7,103 nt of DNA, from contig CAADSV010000061.1 in NCBI GenBank assembly GCA_900751665.1, positions 1 through 7,103 on the forward strand, read 5' to 3'. This stretch comes from an uncultured Collinsella sp. Lineage in GTDB: Bacteria > Actinomycetota > Coriobacteriia > Coriobacteriales > Coriobacteriaceae. The notes under the pieces are model-generated. The model was not told the origin of the DNA. It saw only the letters and a program-made list of their open reading frames with translations, and searched no databases. The translations under genes were made by a program, and so were the position numbers. How positions within the stretch are numbered: the first letter of the stretch is position 1; every line of letters begins with the position of its first letter. Positions 5,847 through 7,103 of this stretch are shown here, piece after piece.

Positions 5847-5866
5847 GCCTTCGGGCAACGATATTT

Positions 5867-5899
5867 ACGGGCGCGGACCTCGGTTCGCGCCCGTTTTTT
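5867..5899 (+). terminator. Intrinsic terminator of galU
   Basis: ACGGGCGCG (5867-5875) pairs perfectly over nine bases with CGCGCCCGT (5886-5894), and a T-run (5894-5899) follows. It should isolate galU from rpoB. Confidence 0.92.
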
Positions 5900-5924
5900 A
5901 TAAGAGCTGCGATTGCTGGCTCTC

Positions 5925-5974
5925 TGTTCACAGAAAATATATGAACAGGTGTTCGATGCACATATATCTACCTG
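5925..5974. promoter_or_regulatory. LexA-like GAAC-N4-GTTC palindrome with nested dyads
   Basis: GAACA-GG-TGTTC (5943-5954) is a perfect palindrome that fits GAAC-N4-GTTC, the core of the LexA (SOS) box of Gram-positive bacteria; the right side continues as GTTCGA. An extra half site TGTTCA lies at 5925-5930. ATATATG (5937-5943) and CATATAT (5961-5967) form an outer inverted repeat, and CAGGT (5946-5950) with ACCTG (5970-5974) another. The cluster lies after the galU terminator and about 80 bases before the rpoB -35. The AT-rich TATATG just before it could be a -10 element. What it controls is not clear. Confidence 0.4.
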
Positions 5975-6032
5975 CGTGTTTTCTGACGAAAAACTTTGCT
6001 ACTCCAAAAACTCAATCGCGTCAAGGCTTTTC

Positions 6033-6060
6033 TTGCTCAACGGTCGGTACCTGATAAAAT
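6033..6060 (+). promoter_or_regulatory. rpoB promoter with extended -10
   Basis: TTGCTC (6033-6038) and TAAAAT (6055-6060) are 16 bases apart, and TGA (6052-6054) directly before the -10 provides the TGn extended element. Transcription would start near 6067, giving a leader of about 67 bases before rpoB. Confidence 0.65.
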
Positions 6061-6076
6061 ATTAGGTTGCGATAAC

Positions 6077-6097
6077 TGGCGAAGCTATGCCTCGCCA
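6077..6097 (+). other. Hairpin in the rpoB leader
   Basis: TGGCGA (6077-6082) pairs perfectly with TCGCCA (6092-6097) over a 9-base loop, 20 bases ahead of the rpoB ribosome site. It has no T-run and so is not a terminator. It would sit near the 5' end of the message and may protect it. Confidence 0.4.
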
Positions 6098-6133
6098 ATC
6101 CACCGAGCATTTCCGTGAAGGAGGAAAAACCTG

Positions 6134-7103
6134 GTGACCTACGCATACACTGCCACTGAGCGCAAGCGCGTCAGCTTCGGGAAAATCCCGGAGGCCATGG
6201 AGCTCCCCAACCTTATCTCTGTTCAAAGGGAATCCTTTGAGCGTTTTAAGGACGAGGGCCTTCGTGAGGCGTTCAAGGAATCCAGCCCCATCCAGAGCCA
6301 GAACCATGTTCTCGAGGTTACCTTCGGCGAGCATCAGTTCGGCGACCCCGCGCACACCGTCGAGGAGTGCCGCGAGAAGGATATGACCTATCAGGCTCCG
6401 CTTCTGACCGACGTCCGTCTTACCAACAAGGAGACCGGCGAGATCAAGGAGCAGCTCGTCTTCATGGGCGACTTCCCCATGATGACTGATCAGGGTACCT
6501 TCATCATCAACGGTACTGAGCGTATCGTCGTCTCGCAGCTCGTCCGCTCCCCGGGCGTGTACTACAGCTCCGAGATGGATTCGGGCAAGCAGATCTACAA
6601 GGCCCAGATCATCCCGTCCCGCGGTGCCTGGCTTGAGTTTGAGGTCGACAAGCGCGACCAGCTCATGGTCTCCATCGACCGTAAGCGCAAGCAGAGCGCC
6701 ACGATGTTCCTGCGCGCCCTTGGCATCGCCGTCACCAACGACGACATCATCGAGCTGCTCGGCAACTCCGATGTGATCAAGCGCACCCTGGAGCGCGACA
6801 CCGCCCTCACCCGCGAGGACGCCCTCATCGAGATCTACCGTCGCCTGCGCCCGGGCGAGCCTCCCACCGTGGATGCTTCCCGCAGCCTGCTCGAGGGCCT
6901 GCTCTTCAACCCGCAGCGCTACGATCTGGCCCGCGTCGGTCGTTACAAGGTCAACAAGAAGCTCAACCTCACCACCGAGGAAGAGGTCACGGTGCTCACC
7001 GACGAGGATATCGTCGCGACGCTGCGCTACCTCCTGTCCCTCGCTGCCGGCGAGCAGGGCTTCAAGGTCGACGATATCGACCACTTCGGCAAACGCCGCA
7101 TAC
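6134..7103 (+). CDS. rpoB: DNA-directed RNA polymerase beta subunit (5' part, runs off window)
   Basis: The frame opens at GTG 6134 and is still open at the right edge, with 323 complete codons. GAAGGAGG (6117-6124) lies 9 bases before the GTG. The N-terminus (RVSFGKIPEAMELPNLISVQ, then SFERF) is typical of beta. MTYQAPLLTDVRLTNKETGE and FMGDFPMMTDQGTFIINGTE, followed by RIVVSQLVRSPGVYY, are hallmark beta sequences of the protrusion and first lobe. PSRGAWLEFEVDKRD and FNPQRYDLARVGRYKVNKKL follow. The end, HFGKRRI, corresponds to the conserved H-x-G-x-R-R-I segment that leads toward the rifampicin-binding region, which lies outside the window. Beta forms the catalytic core of RNA polymerase with beta'. 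It has its own promoter, and rpoC would be expected downstream. Confidence 0.97.
   Translation, partial: MTYAYTATERKRVSFGKIPEAMELPNLISVQRESFERFKDEGLREAFKESSPIQSQNHVLEVTFGEHQFGDPAHTVEECREKDMTYQAPLLTDVRLTNKETGEIKEQLVFMGDFPMMTDQGTFIINGTERIVVSQLVRSPGVYYSSEMDSGKQIYKAQIIPSRGAWLEFEVDKRDQLMVSIDRKRKQSATMFLRALGIAVTNDDIIELLGNSDVIKRTLERDTALTREDALIEIYRRLRPGEPPTVDASRSLLEGLLFNPQRYDLARVGRYKVNKKLNLTTEEEVTVLTDEDIVATLRYLLSLAAGEQGFKVDDIDHFGKRRI

Noticed and set aside
4200..5858. A 552-residue open frame on the minus strand across rplL and galU
   Set aside because: It lies opposite two certain genes, contains low-complexity Ser/Ala-rich sequence without motifs, and is explained by the strong codon bias of GC-rich genes, which keeps the opposite frame free of stops.
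5956..6054. A 32-codon small ORF (MHIYLPACFL...) starting just after the LexA-like palindrome
   Set aside because: It has only a partial AGGTG upstream, codon use unlike the neighbours, and its stop lies within the extended -10 of the rpoB promoter. Conservation in relatives would be needed to revive it.
6062..7084. A 340-residue open frame opposite rpoB
   Set aside because: It is the mirror of rpoB codon bias, rich in Leu/Val/Asp/Gly, with no ribosome site or recognised domain.

Overview
The window reads as chromosomal DNA of a high-GC actinobacterium. The protein set, the style of the transcription signals and the gene order suggest the Coriobacteriia, most likely Collinsella or a close relative. 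That placement is my reading of the proteins, not a database match. Nothing here looks like a mobile element, CRISPR array, rRNA or tRNA.

Left part (1-3238), accessory metabolism and repair. The 3' part of a GH13 alpha-amylase-family glycosidase (1-777) is followed after 3 bases by a family-6-type uracil-DNA-glycosylase-superfamily enzyme (hypoxanthine/deoxyinosine-DNA glycosylase, 781-1344). A minus-strand gene of uncertain function (1346-2008) converges on it with one base between the two stop codons. That gene is divergent from a PLP-dependent class I/II aminotransferase (2102-3238). The last third of the aminotransferase gene switches abruptly to A-ending codons, which suggests a mosaic gene.

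Middle part (3239-4691), ribosomal stalk operon. A sigma70-type promoter (TTGACC-N17-CATAAT) precedes a leader that matches the ribosomal protein L10 leader, an intrinsic terminator/attenuator, then rplJ (L10) and rplL (L7/L12), closed by a second intrinsic terminator. A plausible antiterminator hairpin would trap the C-run of the attenuator. The parts fit the known autogenous control in which the L10-L12 complex binds its own leader.

Right part (4692-7103). galU (UTP-glucose-1-phosphate uridylyltransferase) has its own candidate promoter, a hairpin-rich leader and a strong terminator, and it sits between rplL and rpoB. The start of rpoB follows, with its own extended -10 promoter, and runs off the right edge. 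The usual rplKAJL-rpoBC cluster is therefore divided into separately initiated and terminated units. The galU-rpoB spacer also carries a perfect GAAC-N4-GTTC palindrome that resembles a LexA (SOS) box.

I found no clear evidence of a wholly new system. The best leads are the mosaic aminotransferase, the attenuator architecture, the LexA-like site beside rpoB, and the tandem palindromes and leader hairpins ahead of galU.
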